Shown here: positions 1 through 9,603 of the stretch, piece after piece
Layout: each line of letters begins with the position of its first letter
How positions within the stretch are numbered: the stretch's first letter is position 1
From: Frigidibacter sp. SD6-1
Lineage (GTDB): Bacteria; Pseudomonadota; Alphaproteobacteria; Rhodobacterales; Rhodobacteraceae
Direction of reading: 5' to 3'
Assembly: GCF_030143255.1 (NCBI RefSeq)
Contig: NZ_JARJNR010000007.1
Location: forward strand, 124,001-188,000
Length of the DNA stretch: 64,000 nucleotides
Translations under genes and position numbers: made by a program
Notes under the pieces: model-generated
Seen by the model: the letters and a program-made list of their open reading frames with translations, nothing else
Databases searched by the model: none
Told to the model about the DNA's origin: nothing

Positions 1-1088
1 GCAAAGCCGGTGCATCCCAGGACGAAGGCCTGGCGCAAGCCCAGGAAAACGGGCCTGAGGCTCTGGCAGACGAACCCGTCGCGCTGGCCATGCCGGGCGC
101 CGACGAGACGGTTGAGCCGGAGCCGCAGGCAAAGCCGCCGGAGCCGCAGGCAGAGGCGGCGCCTCAAGCCCCGCGCCGCCCGCGTTTTTGGCCCCTGGCG
201 CTTGGCGGCGCGGTCGCTGCGGCCCTCGGGGCAGGTGGCACGATCGCTGTTCTTAGGGCCAATCCCGGCCTCATGCCGCCGCCTAGCACCGCCGGGCTGG
301 AGCAACGCCTGTCGGATCAGGACAAGCGGCTTTCGGACCTTGCCAGCAAACTCGCCGCCGCCCCAGCCGACGCGCCTGCGGCCACCATAGACGTCCAGCC
401 GCTGATCGACCCGCTGACCGCACGCCTTGATCAGCTGGAGAGCGCGCTTGCCGATCTGCAGGCCCGCCTTGCGGCAGTGGAAAGCCGTCCGGTTGCAGCT
501 CCTGGCGAAACCAGCGCCGCGACGAGCGAAGCGGTTGCCGCCGCGAAAGCGGCAGAGGCGGAGGCCGCGCGCCTCAGGCAGGAAGCCGAGGTGATCGCCC
601 GCAAGGCCGCCATCGGCTCCGCACTTGGTCAGATCGATGCGGGTCTTGAAAGCGGCGCAGCGCTTGCGCCGTCGCTCAAGGCGCTCAGCGATCTGGGTAT
701 TGCAATCCCCGAGGCGCTCGCCGCCGTCGATCAGGGGGCGCCGACGCTCGCTGCGCTGCGCGACAGCTTCCCGGCAGCGGCGCGCGATGCCCTGTCCCTT
801 TCGCTTGCCGCCCTGCCGAAGGGCAGCACCTGGGATCGCGTCTCTGCCTTCCTGCGCAGCCAGACCGGCGCCCGGTCGCTGTCGCCGCGCGCAGGCGATG
901 ATCCTGACGCGATCCTCAGCCGGGCCGAGGCAGCACTTGGTGCGGGCGACCTGATGGCGGCGGTTGCCGAAATATCCGCTCTGCCGGAAGCCGGGCAGGC
1001 GCGGATGAGCGAGTGGGTCGGGCTCGCGACGAGACGGTCCGAGGCGCTGAAGGCCGCTGCCACCCTCAGGGCGGAGGTCGGCCAATGA
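1..1088 (+). CDS. Mitofilin-like COG4223 family protein (5' partial)
   Basis: The reading frame is open from base 3 with no upstream stop, so the gene starts outside the window. The visible part has an acidic, Ala/Pro/Glu-rich stretch, then one hydrophobic segment (LALGGAVAAALGAGG) just after a basic RPRFWP stretch, then a long Ala/Glu/Arg-rich coiled coil, then a helical C-terminal domain. This is the layout of the inner-membrane mitofilin-like proteins that sit before hemY in Rhodobacteraceae. Its stop overlaps the hemY start (ATGA), so the two are likely co-translated. The assignment rests on layout and neighbour; no catalytic motif is visible. Confidence 0.75.
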   Translation, partial: KAGASQDEGLAQAQENGPEALADEPVALAMPGADETVEPEPQAKPPEPQAEAAPQAPRRPRFWPLALGGAVAAALGAGGTIAVLRANPGLMPPPSTAGLEQRLSDQDKRLSDLASKLAAAPADAPAATIDVQPLIDPLTARLDQLESALADLQARLAAVESRPVAAPGETSAATSEAVAAAKAAEAEAARLRQEAEVIARKAAIGSALGQIDAGLESGAALAPSLKALSDLGIAIPEALAAVDQGAPTLAALRDSFPAAARDALSLSLAALPKGSTWDRVSAFLRSQTGARSLSPRAGDDPDAILSRAEAALGAGDLMAAVAEISALPEAGQARMSEWVGLATRRSEALKAAATLRAEVGQ

Positions 1089-2575
1089 TCTGGTCCTTCG
1101 CAAAGATCGCGATCTTCGTTGCGCTTGTCGCCGGGCTGACGCTGACGGCAGGCTATTTCGCCGATCAGGGCGGCGGCATCCGCATTGCGGTTGCCCATCA
1201 GGAATTCACGCTTGGCCCGGTGCAGTCGGTCGTCGGCATCCTGCTGGCGCTGCTGGCACTGTGGCTCACGCTCAAGATCATCGGCTTCGCGCTTGCCATC
1301 CTGCGCTTCATCAATGGCGATGAAACCGCGATCAGCCGCTATTTCGACCGCAACCGCGAACGCAAGGGCTATGAGGCGCTGACCGAGGGCATGATGGCCC
1401 TGGCGGCGGGCGACGGGACGGCGGCGCTCTCCCACGCCGCGCGGGCGGGCAAGTACCTCGACCGGCCGGCGCTGACCAACCTCCTTACCGCCCAGGCGGC
1501 GGAGACGGCGGGCGACGGGCGCAAGGCGACCGAGGCCTACAAGCGGCTTCTGGCGGACGACCGGACCCGGTTCGCCGGGGTGCGCGGCCTTCTGAAACAG
1601 AAGCTGGCCGAGGGGGACCGCGCGACAGCGCTGAAGCTGGCCGAGAAGGCCTTCCTGATGCGGCCGTCGAGCCCCGAGGTGCAGGATGCGCTGTTCGATC
1701 TGCAGGCAGAAAGCGGCGACTGGGCGGGCGCGCGCAAGGTTCTGGGCGCGAAGCTGAAACACGGTCACCTGCCCAAGGATGTCCACCGCCGCCGCGATGC
1801 GATCCTGGCGCTGCAGGAGGCGCGGGCGGTCTTCGAGGATGACCTGCCGGTCGAGGCGCGCGAGGCTGCGATTGCGGCGAACAAGCAGTCGCCCGATCTC
1901 ATCCCGGCAGCCGTACTGGCAGCCCACGGCTATCAGGCCCAGGGCAAGGCCAAGTATGCCGTGCGCATCCTGAAGAAGGCCTGGGAGGTTCAACCGCACC
2001 CCGACCTCGCCGCAGCCTTTGCGGCGCTGGAGCCGACCGAGACCCCTCGCGAGCGGCTGAAACGGTTCGACCAGCTTTTCTCTGCCAGTCCCGAGCACGA
2101 GGAAACCCGTCTGCTGAAGGCAGAGCTGAACATCGCGGCCGAAGAATTTCCGGCGGCGCGCCGGGCGCTTGGCGATCTGCCCGAACGCCATCCGACCACG
2201 CGCGCCCTGACGATCATGGCGGCGATCGAACGCGGCGAGGGCGAAGAGGATGCGGTGGTGCGCGGCTGGCTGACCCGCGCGCTGTCGGCAAGCCGGGGGC
2301 CGCAATGGATCTGCGACAAGTGCCAGCATGTGAATGCCGTCTGGTCACCCACTTGCGACAATTGCGGCAGCTTCGACACCCTGTCCTGGCGTGAACAGTC
2401 GCAGACCCCCTCGGGGCCAACCGCAACCGATCTCTTGCCGCTGGTTGTCGGCGGAGCAGCCGCCGCTGAACCTGCCGCGCCAGCCGATCCGCCGGACGCG
2501 GCGGCAGAGCCGCAGACCGGCGCTGTCTATGAGGCGGAGTTCATCGAGGAAAACGGGCCGCGCAGCAGTCGCTGA
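1085..2575 (+). CDS. hemY: HemY family TPR protein with C-terminal zinc ribbon
   Basis: 496 residues starting MIWSFAKIAI. Two N-terminal membrane segments (about residues 5-25 and 45-70, the second LLALLALWLTLKIIGFALAI) are followed by helical TPR-like repeats, as in HemY_N proteins. The family is linked to late haem synthesis but its biochemical role is unsettled. Near the C terminus is a CDKC...CDNC four-cysteine ribbon ending FDTLSW, then an Ala/Pro-rich tail. I chose the ATG overlapping the upstream stop, not the in-frame ATG 72 bases earlier, because HemY proteins begin directly with the membrane segment. Confidence 0.88.
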   Translation: MIWSFAKIAIFVALVAGLTLTAGYFADQGGGIRIAVAHQEFTLGPVQSVVGILLALLALWLTLKIIGFALAILRFINGDETAISRYFDRNRERKGYEALTEGMMALAAGDGTAALSHAARAGKYLDRPALTNLLTAQAAETAGDGRKATEAYKRLLADDRTRFAGVRGLLKQKLAEGDRATALKLAEKAFLMRPSSPEVQDALFDLQAESGDWAGARKVLGAKLKHGHLPKDVHRRRDAILALQEARAVFEDDLPVEAREAAIAANKQSPDLIPAAVLAAHGYQAQGKAKYAVRILKKAWEVQPHPDLAAAFAALEPTETPRERLKRFDQLFSASPEHEETRLLKAELNIAAEEFPAARRALGDLPERHPTTRALTIMAAIERGEGEEDAVVRGWLTRALSASRGPQWICDKCQHVNAVWSPTCDNCGSFDTLSWREQSQTPSGPTATDLLPLVVGGAAAAEPAAPADPPDAAAEPQTGAVYEAEFIEENGPRSSR

Positions 2576-2635
2576 CACGGCGCGTTTTCTCTGGTTCCAC
2601 GCCCGGGCACGCCAGGGGGCACCCGGTCGAAAGGA

Positions 2636-2950
2636 TCAGATAAGAAGATCGTCCAGCTTCTTGCCGGCCTTCAGCGCCGCCTCGACCCAGCGCGGCTTGC
2701 GGCCACGACCGGTCCAGGTTTCCGACTTGTCGGCCGGGTTGGCATATTTTGCCTTCGCGGGCTTGCGCTTGCGGACCGGCGCGGCGGCCATAAGCTCGCT
2801 CAGCGAAAACCCAAGCGCGGCCGCCTTTTCTTCCAGCGCCGACAGGGCTTCCTGTTTCTTGCGCGCCTCGAACGAGGAAATAGCCTTTTCGACCTGAGAG
2901 CGAAGATCCTTCAGCTCTTTCAGCGACATCGCGTCGAGATTGATTTTCAT
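2636..2950 (-). CDS. hvrA: H-NS-type nucleoid protein, HvrA/Spb-like
   Basis: 104 residues. An N-terminal coiled coil (SLKELKDLRSQVEKAISSFE) for oligomerisation leads to a basic linker and the H-NS-type DNA-binding core YANPADKSETWTGRGRKPRW. In Rhodobacter the HvrA/Spb proteins bind promoters of photosynthesis and redox genes, and hvrA follows regA, which is the order here. The ATG at 2950 is preceded by AGGACAGG, a good ribosome binding site; a longer in-frame version adds 13 residues outside the family core. It ends convergently with hemY. Confidence 0.9.
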   Translation of the reverse strand: MKINLDAMSLKELKDLRSQVEKAISSFEARKKQEALSALEEKAAALGFSLSELMAAAPVRKRKPAKAKYANPADKSETWTGRGRKPRWVEAALKAGKKLDDLLI

Positions 2951-3048
2951 ATGCCTGTCCTGTTTTTGGTTCCCCAGAATAAACAGCACAAAACACCAAA
3001 GGCCACAAGCCCGTATTGGGCTGGCTTTTAGTGCAGGCCGGGCAATTC

Positions 3049-3600
3049 TTATTTAGGGCTGCGCTTGGCCAATATTCGCTGAAGCGTGCGGCGGTGCATG
3101 CTTAATCGCCGCGCGGTTTCCGATACATTCCGGTCGCACAATTCATAGACGCGCTGGATATGTTCCCAACGAACCCGGTCAGCCGACATCGGGTTTTCCG
3201 GCGGCGGCGGCGCTTCGCCGCGCGACAGAAGCGCATTGGTAATATCGTTGGCATCGGCGGGTTTCGACAGATAATCGGTCGCGCCGAACTTTACCGCCGC
3301 AACTGCCGTTGCGATCGCGCCATATCCGGTCAGCACGACGATGCGGCAGGCGGGGCGGCTCGCGCGCAGCGCCTCGACGACCTCAAGCCCGTTGCCGTCC
3401 TCAAGCCTGAGATCGACGACCGCATAGGCGGGCGGGCGGCTTGAAGCGACGGCCTTTCCGGCGGCGACGCTTTCGGCGGTTTCGGGCAGGAAGCCACGCT
3501 TTTCCATGGCGCGCGCGAGCCGGGCAACGAAGGGCGCATCGTCATCGACAAGCAGAAGCGTCCGGTCCGGCCCAAGCTCGGCCATATCAATATCCGCCAT
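3049..3600 (-). CDS. regA: Redox response regulator RegA/PrrA/ActR
   Basis: 183 residues. The receiver domain has the acidic cluster VDDDAPF, phospho-acceptor Asp63 in VVDLRLEDGNG, and the conserved Lys in LSKPAD. A Pro-rich hinge (APPPPENP) leads to a Fis-type helix-turn-helix (NVSETARRLSMHRRTLQRIL). It is the partner of the RegB kinase and controls respiration, carbon and nitrogen fixation and, in phototrophs, photosynthesis genes. A GTG lies directly before the ATG; I chose the ATG because GAGGA is at proper spacing and the Asp numbering then matches PrrA. Confidence 0.95.
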   Translation of the reverse strand: MADIDMAELGPDRTLLLVDDDAPFVARLARAMEKRGFLPETAESVAAGKAVASSRPPAYAVVDLRLEDGNGLEVVEALRASRPACRIVVLTGYGAIATAVAAVKFGATDYLSKPADANDITNALLSRGEAPPPPENPMSADRVRWEHIQRVYELCDRNVSETARRLSMHRRTLQRILAKRSPK

Positions 3601-3655
3601 CACAATCCTCGCGCATTTTCTTGGGACGGAACCCTAGACAAGGCTGGCGGCAGGG

Positions 3656-4294
3656 TCAATTTTCCGACTGCGCCGCATCCATGAAACAGGCTGTGCGCTC
3701 GGCGACCTGATCGGCCGTCTCATCCCGGCTGAAGAATTCGACGAACCCGTACCCGGGCAGCATGAGATAGGTCTGGGTCATGTGGTCGACCAGATAGCTG
3801 TCGTCGGCAGGCGCATCGGGCACCTTGTAATAGGTCTTGTAGTCATTCGCGACGGCCTTGATTTCATCCTCGCTGCCGGTCAGGCCGATCATGCGCGGAT
3901 GCAGATAATCGGTCCATTCCTTCAACACCTCTGGCGTATCGCGGCGCGGATCGACCGAAATGAAGACCGGCGTCACCTCATGGCCGTTCTCCTCGAGAAT
4001 ATCGACAGCCTCGGCATTGCGGGCGCTGTCGGTCGGGCAGACGTCGGGGCAATAGGTATAACCGAAATAGACGAGCGCCGGTTTCGCCAGCACCTCCTTG
4101 TCTGTAACGCGGCTGCCGTTTTCATCCGTCAGGGTGAATGCACCGCCGATCGCGCCCGACCCGCCGATAACATTCGTCGCCCGGCAGCTCGCAAAACCGT
4201 CCAGCTCCTGCTTCCGGGTCAGGCTGTAGGTTGCGACAAGCGCGATCACCACGGTCGCGGTCGCCGCGATTGCCAGTCTGCCCGATGCCGCCAT
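3656..4294 (-). CDS. senC: SCO1/SenC/PrrC copper chaperone
   Basis: 212 residues. An N-terminal membrane anchor (about residues 7-24) precedes a thioredoxin-fold periplasmic domain. The copper ligands are visible: CPDVCP (Cys82, Cys86) and His171 in LVDHMTQTY. SCO/SenC proteins insert copper into cytochrome c oxidase CuA or reduce it; in Rhodobacter PrrC affects Reg/Prr signalling. It diverges from regB across a 118-base spacer and runs towards regA, as in the known reg clusters. Confidence 0.93.
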   Translation of the reverse strand: MAASGRLAIAATATVVIALVATYSLTRKQELDGFASCRATNVIGGSGAIGGAFTLTDENGSRVTDKEVLAKPALVYFGYTYCPDVCPTDSARNAEAVDILEENGHEVTPVFISVDPRRDTPEVLKEWTDYLHPRMIGLTGSEDEIKAVANDYKTYYKVPDAPADDSYLVDHMTQTYLMLPGYGFVEFFSRDETADQVAERTACFMDAAQSEN

Positions 4295-4412
4295 GATCAC
4301 ACCATCCCGTTGCGCTTTTCGTCTGTGCCATAGATCGCCTATCTTGGCACCGGGTTCAATCGGATCGCCTGAACGTGAAGCGGGGCATGTAGCCGCAGGA
4401 AGGATGGAAGGC

Positions 4413-5789
4413 ATGAGCGACATATCCGTCCGGTCGGCGGCGGAAGACGCCTTCGCCTCGCGCAGCGACTGGGTGCGGCTGAGGACGCTCGTGATCCTGC
4501 GCTGGACGGCGGTCGCGGGCCAGCTTGCGGCGCTGTTCGCCGCCTGGCGCTTCTACGGGATCGACATTCCCGCCGCTCCCTGCCTGGCGATCGTCGGCCT
4601 GTCGGTGGCGGTGAACCTCGCCTCCAGCCTCCTCTACGCCGAAAACCACCGCCTGACCGAGGGCGAGGCGCTGACGCTTCTGGCGTTCGACAGTTGCCAG
4701 CTTACGGCACTTCTCTATCTGACCGGGGGCCTGGGCAATCCGTTCGCGCTTCTCCTCCTTGTGCCCGCGACCATCGCGGCGACGGCGCTGAACGGGCTTT
4801 CCATCGCGATCCTCGGCGGGCTGACGGTTCTTCTCGTCTCGCTCCTCGCGGTACTTCACCTGCCGCTGCGCTATCTGAACGGGGCCGAGATCGTGGTTCC
4901 CGCGATCCTCGCCAACGGCTTCTGGCTGGCCATCGTGATCGGCGTCGCCTTCATGGCGCTCTACACGCGGCGGGTCAGCGGCGAGCTCCATGCGATGAGC
5001 GATGCGCTTCTGGCCACCCAGATGGCGCTGGCTCGCGAACAGACGCTGACCGACCTGTCCGGCGTCGTCGCCGCGGCGGCACACGAACTGGGCACGCCGC
5101 TCGCCACGATCAAGCTCGCCGCGGGCGAGCTGGCCGACGATCTGTCCGACCGGCCGGACCAGCAGGCGGACGCGGTGCTGATCGGCGCGCAGGCAGACCG
5201 CTGCCGCGACATCCTGCGGTCCATGGGCCGGGCGGGGAAGGATGATCTGCAGATGCGGGCTGCGCCCTTTCAGGCCATTGTCGAAGAGGCGGCCGAACCC
5301 CACCGCGACCGCAAGGCAAGGATCACCGTCGCGACCAGGGGTGGCGGGCGCCCGCAGCCGGTGCTGGCACGCCGCCCGGAGATCATCCACGGGCTCAGAA
5401 ATCTGATCCAGAATGCCGTCGATTTCTCGAACGGCGCCGTCTGGATCGACCTCGACTGGGCGGCGGAGCGCGTATCGCTTGTCATAACCGACGACGGGCC
5501 GGGTTTTCCGCCCGCGCTCCTCGGCCGGATCGGCGACCCGTTCGTGCGCGACCGCGCCCGTTCCGACGAACGTCGGCCGCAATATGAAGGCATGGGCCTT
5601 GGCCTTTTCATCGCCAAGACGCTTCTGGAACGGACGGGCGCGCGGCTTGAGTTCACCAACGCCTCCGACCCCTTTCTCGCCGCCGAGGAACGCCCGGCGC
5701 GCTGCGGTGCGCGTGTGCGGGTAAGCTGGCCGCGCGACCGGGTCGAAATGGCCCAACATGACATATCCGGGCAGAACCAGCGGTTCTGA
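4413..5789 (+). CDS. regB: Redox sensor histidine kinase RegB/PrrB
   Basis: 458 residues. About six membrane helices fill residues 25-185 and include the quinone-binding loop GGLGNPF (about 105-111). The H-box AAAAHELGTPLATIKL puts the phospho-accepting His at 224. The redox-active Cys of RegB is present at 264 (ADRCRDI). N- and G-boxes of the ATPase domain follow (NLIQNAVDF, DDGPGFP, GMGLGLFIAKT). It phosphorylates RegA under reducing conditions. The ATG at 4413 follows AGGAAGGATGGAAGG; the longer frame upstream would overlap the senC start. Confidence 0.96.
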   Translation: MSDISVRSAAEDAFASRSDWVRLRTLVILRWTAVAGQLAALFAAWRFYGIDIPAAPCLAIVGLSVAVNLASSLLYAENHRLTEGEALTLLAFDSCQLTALLYLTGGLGNPFALLLLVPATIAATALNGLSIAILGGLTVLLVSLLAVLHLPLRYLNGAEIVVPAILANGFWLAIVIGVAFMALYTRRVSGELHAMSDALLATQMALAREQTLTDLSGVVAAAAHELGTPLATIKLAAGELADDLSDRPDQQADAVLIGAQADRCRDILRSMGRAGKDDLQMRAAPFQAIVEEAAEPHRDRKARITVATRGGGRPQPVLARRPEIIHGLRNLIQNAVDFSNGAVWIDLDWAAERVSLVITDDGPGFPPALLGRIGDPFVRDRARSDERRPQYEGMGLGLFIAKTLLERTGARLEFTNASDPFLAAEERPARCGARVRVSWPRDRVEMAQHDISGQNQRF

Positions 5790-5899
5790 CGCAAGGGCAA
5801 GCGGCCAACCGTTTGACATTTATGGATTCGCTTAACTTCGGATTAACCAGTTGGGCGAAGGATCGGTCCCGGGGCGATACGTTCGGGAAAGGTCTTGCC

Positions 5900-7498
5900 A
5901 TGCTGGCAACACTGGTTCTTGCGGCGATTTACGCGATGGCGTCGGTTGTTTCGGCCCTGCTGGTGCTTCTGGCTCTGACCTTGCTGCATCGCCGGGCGGC
6001 GGCACGCCATCAGGCCCGGGCCGAGGCGCTTCTTGAAGCGGAGCCGACGATTTTCCTCTTCGAACATCGCGACCTTGTGGATGCCACCGCACCCGCCCGC
6101 GCGCTTCTGTCGCTCTTGCCCGGCCCGGGGGAGGAGTGGAACCGCCTGGCCGCCTATCTCGGTCCCCGCATTCCCGGCTTCGACCGGATCGAGGCAGAGG
6201 CTGAAAGTGCTGGCAGCGTGGCCCTGTCCGGCGGCGAGGATGGGAGCCTGTCGCTTGTGGCCGAGCATCTGGGCGAAAGGCTGCGGCTGACGCTCGTCGA
6301 TCTGAAGGCCGAAGGCCAGTTCGTGATGATGGACAGCCTCAGCCAGCATGCACAGGAAGAGGAGCTCTCGGCGCTCAGGGATATGCTCGCCAGCCTGCCG
6401 GTCCCGGCCTGGCGGCGCAGCGGCGATGGCACGGTTGCCTGGTCGAACTCGACCTATCTGGCGCTGGCCGCCAGCACGGCGGGCGAGCCCGATCTGGTCT
6501 GGCCGCTGCCCGACCTGTTCCCGCAGGACCCCAGCGGCGGGCCCGGGCGCCAGTCGCGGCGTCAAAGCATCCGCGATACATCCGGCCAGGAACATTGGTA
6601 CGATTGCCAGCATATTCCGTCGGGCGACGGCAGCCTCGGTTTCGCCATTCCCGCTGATGCGGTGGTCAGGGCGGAGCGGTCGCTGCGCGATTTCATCCAG
6701 ACGCTGACCAAGACTTTCGCCGACCTGCCGATCGGGTTGGCGATCTTCGACCGCAACCGCCAGCTCGCGCTCTTCAACCCCGCGCTTGTCGATCTGACAA
6801 CGCTCGACAGCGAGTTTCTGATCGGGCGGCCCACGCTTTTCGCCTTCCTCGACCGGCTGCGCGATGTGCGGCTTCTGCCCGAGCCGAAGAACTATGCGCT
6901 CTGGCGGCAGGAGATGGTCGATCTGGAAAAGGCAGCCTCAAGCGGCCAATATCAGGAAACCTGGACGCTGCCCTCCGGCCTGACCTACAGGATCACCGGG
7001 CGGCCGCACCCCGAGGGGGCGGTGGCCTTCCTCTTCGAGGATATCAGCGCCGAGGTTTCGCTGACGCGGCGCTTCCGGGCAGAAATCGAGCTGGCGCAAT
7101 CGGTTGTCGACGCGCTTGACGATGCGGTGGCGGTCTTTGCCCAAAGCGGTGATCTGATCATGTCGAACCGCGCCTATGCCGATCTGTGGGAGGTCGATCC
7201 CCGCCCGACACTCGGGATCCTTACGATCGCGGATGCGACCGGTCATTGGCAGGACCGCTGCCTGCCCACCGGCCTCTGGGCCGACATCCGTGCGTTCGTG
7301 CGCAACCACGAGGACCGGGTGGACTGGGAAGGCGCCGTCACGCTTGCGGGCGGGCGGCAGCTCGACTGCACGGTGCAGCCTCTCCCACGCGGCGCCACCC
7401 TCGTCCGCTTTGCCCCTCACCGGGCCGAGCGGCTGCAGGTCCACCATTCCCGCCGCGGGCGCGTCGGCGCCGAGCCAGCAGGGCCGTTCGACGCCTGA
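5900..7498 (+). CDS. Membrane-anchored PAS-domain protein without kinase domain
   Basis: 532 residues. One N-terminal membrane segment (about residues 2-27) is followed by several PAS-like units, clearest around FIQTLTKTFADLPIGLAIFD and VVDALDDAVAVFAQSG. The protein ends in a basic tail without any H-box or ATPase motifs, so it is a sensory or scaffold protein, not a kinase. It follows regB by 110 bases in the same direction. The ATG at 5900 has GGGAAAGG seven bases upstream; an in-frame ATG at 5813 would add 29 residues without a clear ribosome binding site. Ligand unknown. Confidence 0.75.
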   Translation: MLATLVLAAIYAMASVVSALLVLLALTLLHRRAAARHQARAEALLEAEPTIFLFEHRDLVDATAPARALLSLLPGPGEEWNRLAAYLGPRIPGFDRIEAEAESAGSVALSGGEDGSLSLVAEHLGERLRLTLVDLKAEGQFVMMDSLSQHAQEEELSALRDMLASLPVPAWRRSGDGTVAWSNSTYLALAASTAGEPDLVWPLPDLFPQDPSGGPGRQSRRQSIRDTSGQEHWYDCQHIPSGDGSLGFAIPADAVVRAERSLRDFIQTLTKTFADLPIGLAIFDRNRQLALFNPALVDLTTLDSEFLIGRPTLFAFLDRLRDVRLLPEPKNYALWRQEMVDLEKAASSGQYQETWTLPSGLTYRITGRPHPEGAVAFLFEDISAEVSLTRRFRAEIELAQSVVDALDDAVAVFAQSGDLIMSNRAYADLWEVDPRPTLGILTIADATGHWQDRCLPTGLWADIRAFVRNHEDRVDWEGAVTLAGGRQLDCTVQPLPRGATLVRFAPHRAERLQVHHSRRGRVGAEPAGPFDA

Positions 7499-7500
7499 GG

Positions 7501-8256
7501 TCAGCCGAGAGCCCGGCCCTCGATGTAATGGCCATAAAGCGTGGTCAGCACGCTTGCGCCCACCATCATCTGAACCCAGCCGGTCAGCGCGGTCCAGACC
7601 ATTGTGATCACGCTACCCTGCGGCAGCAGAAGCTTTTCGGGCAGCGCAAGCAGACTGCCCGCGAACAACAGGATCGCCGCCAGAACCAGTAGGTCAGCGG
7701 CCTGCCCCATCGTGGCCCGCCAGCCGTCGCCGATACCCGGCGCCTCGCCCAGTGCGGCCGCCGGCAAGGAAACCGAGAGCCTGAGCGCCATGTAGATCGT
7801 CGGAACCAGCAGCAGGATCGTAGCCGCGAACCCCATCACGCCGACACCAAAAGGCATGAAGGCATAGGACAAGATGGATGCAGCCACCCCCATCAGAAGC
7901 GCCGCCGGGATCAGAAGAAGCGCAATGATCACCGAACGGCCGAAATAGGCCATGATCCGTTCGCCGTTGAAGTCCGGCAAGAGCGATCTTGGCCGCTCGA
8001 CGCGCAGAACGAAACGGTGCCAGGCGACGGCAATCCAGAGGCTGGTCGTCCAGACGATAGCAATCACCAGAAGCAGCGGCCCCCATGGGATAGCCGCGCC
8101 CGGATCGGTCAGATCGACGCCCGCAAAGACGTTGAAGCCAAAGAACAGGGCGACAGCCATCTGAACCAGATAGAGCGGTCCCGATATTCTCAGCGCCGCG
8201 TCCAGGTTGCCGAACACCTGCCGGACCGAATGGGTGAAAATCTGCCAGCCTTTCAT
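7501..8256 (-). CDS. Polytopic membrane protein, function unknown
   Basis: 251 residues with about six hydrophobic segments, including LLLVIAIVWTTSLWIAVAW, IIALLLIPAALLMGVAASIL and LLVLAAILLFAGSLLALP. No transporter or enzyme motif is evident. The ATG at 8256 is preceded by AGGAGGG. It converges on the PAS gene and diverges from argG. The same frame stays open far upstream through the antisense of argG, but that part is not coding. Confidence 0.75.
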   Translation of the reverse strand: MKGWQIFTHSVRQVFGNLDAALRISGPLYLVQMAVALFFGFNVFAGVDLTDPGAAIPWGPLLLVIAIVWTTSLWIAVAWHRFVLRVERPRSLLPDFNGERIMAYFGRSVIIALLLIPAALLMGVAASILSYAFMPFGVGVMGFAATILLLVPTIYMALRLSVSLPAAALGEAPGIGDGWRATMGQAADLLVLAAILLFAGSLLALPEKLLLPQGSVITMVWTALTGWVQMMVGASVLTTLYGHYIEGRALG

Positions 8257-8358
8257 GGGCCCTCCTTGTTGCTGGGCGCACCCTAATCCGGGCACGGGCT
8301 TGTGGGGAAGGCCGTTTCGCACTATCCCCCGGCGCGACAGCTGACCCGGAGGAACCCG

Positions 8359-9591
8359 ATGCCTGCGCCCGCCGCCCCGAAGAAAGTCGTTCTCGCCTAT
8401 TCCGGCGGTCTCGACACCTCGATCATCCTGAAATGGCTGCAGACCGAATATGGCTGCGAGGTGGTGACCTTCACCGCCGACCTCGGCCAGGGCGAGGAGC
8501 TTGAACCGGCGCGCAAGAAGGCAGAGCTTCTGGGGATCAAGCCTGAAAACATCCATATCGTCGATGTGCGCGAGGAGTTCGTGCGCGATTTCGTCTTCCC
8601 GATGTTCCGGGCGAACGCGCTTTACGAAGGGCTCTACCTTCTCGGCACCTCGATCGCCCGCCCGCTGATCTCGCAGCACCTCGTCCGCATCGCGCATGAA
8701 ACCGGCGCCGATGCGGTCGCCCATGGCGCGACCGGCAAGGGCAACGATCAGGTGCGGTTCGAACTGTCGGCGCTGGCGCTCGACCCGTCTATCAAGGTCA
8801 TCGCGCCCTGGCGCCTGTGGGACCTGACATCGCGTACGAAGCTTCTGGAATTCGCCGAGGCAAACCAGATCCCGATCGCCAAGGACAAGCGGGGCGAGGC
8901 GCCGTTCAGCGTCGATGCAAACCTTCTGCACACGTCCTCGGAAGGCAAGGTTCTGGAAAACCCCGCCGAAGAGGCGCCGGAGTTCGTCTATCAGCGCGTC
9001 GTGCCGGTGGAAAAGGCGCCCGACACGCCCGAGATGGTGGAAATCACCTTCGAAAAGGGCGATGCGGTCGCGATCAACGGCGAACGTCTGTCGCCCGCGA
9101 CGATCCTTACCCGCCTCAACGAACTCGGCGGCAGGCATGGGGTCGGCGTCCTCGATCTGGTGGAAAACCGCTTCGTCGGCATGAAATCGCGCGGCCTGTA
9201 CGAAACCCCCGGCGGCACGATCCTTTTGGAAGCGCACCGCGGCATCGAGCAGATCACGCTCGATGCGGGCGCGGGGCATCTGAAGGATTCGATCATGCCG
9301 CGCTATGCGGAGCTGATCTACAACGGCTTCTGGTTCAGCCCCGAACGCGAGATGCTGCAGGCGCTGATCGACAAGAGCCAGGAACATGTCACCGGAACCG
9401 TGCGCGTGAAGCTTTACAAGGGCTCTGCCCGCACCGTGGCCCGCTGGTCGGACCATTCGCTCTACAGCGAAAAGCACGTGACCTTCGAGGAGGACGCGGG
9501 CGCCTACGACCAGAAGGATGCCGAAGGCTTCATCAAGCTGAACGCGCTGAGGCTGAAGCTGATCGCCACGCGGAATGCGCGGGTCAAGTGA
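8359..9591 (+). CDS. argG: Argininosuccinate synthase
   Basis: 410 residues, the normal length. It joins citrulline and aspartate with ATP in arginine synthesis. The ATP pyrophosphatase P-loop is AYSGGLDTS near the start; [13 protein letters not shown] and the substrate-contact stretch [15 protein letters not shown] are present. The ATG at 8359 follows CGGAGGA, and the following residues [13 protein letters not shown] match the family N terminus. An in-frame ATG 57 bases upstream lacks such support. It appears monocistronic. Confidence 0.97.
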   Translation: MPAPAAPKKVVLAYSGGLDTSIILKWLQTEYGCEVVTFTADLGQGEELEPARKKAELLGIKPENIHIVDVREEFVRDFVFPMFRANALYEGLYLLGTSIARPLISQHLVRIAHETGADAVAHGATGKGNDQVRFELSALALDPSIKVIAPWRLWDLTSRTKLLEFAEANQIPIAKDKRGEAPFSVDANLLHTSSEGKVLENPAEEAPEFVYQRVVPVEKAPDTPEMVEITFEKGDAVAINGERLSPATILTRLNELGGRHGVGVLDLVENRFVGMKSRGLYETPGGTILLEAHRGIEQITLDAGAGHLKDSIMPRYAELIYNGFWFSPEREMLQALIDKSQEHVTGTVRVKLYKGSARTVARWSDHSLYSEKHVTFEEDAGAYDQKDAEGFIKLNALRLKLIATRNARVK

Positions 9592-9603
9592 TCCAAGACC
9601 GGC

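Noticed and set aside
731-2329. 532-codon frame antisense to hemY
   Set aside because: Arg/Gln/Gly-rich shadow; HemY domains on the other strand are clear.
8257-9477. Upstream extension of the membrane protein frame over argG antisense
   Set aside because: The ATG at 8256 has AGGAGGG and opens the hydrophobic protein; the rest is a shadow of argG.
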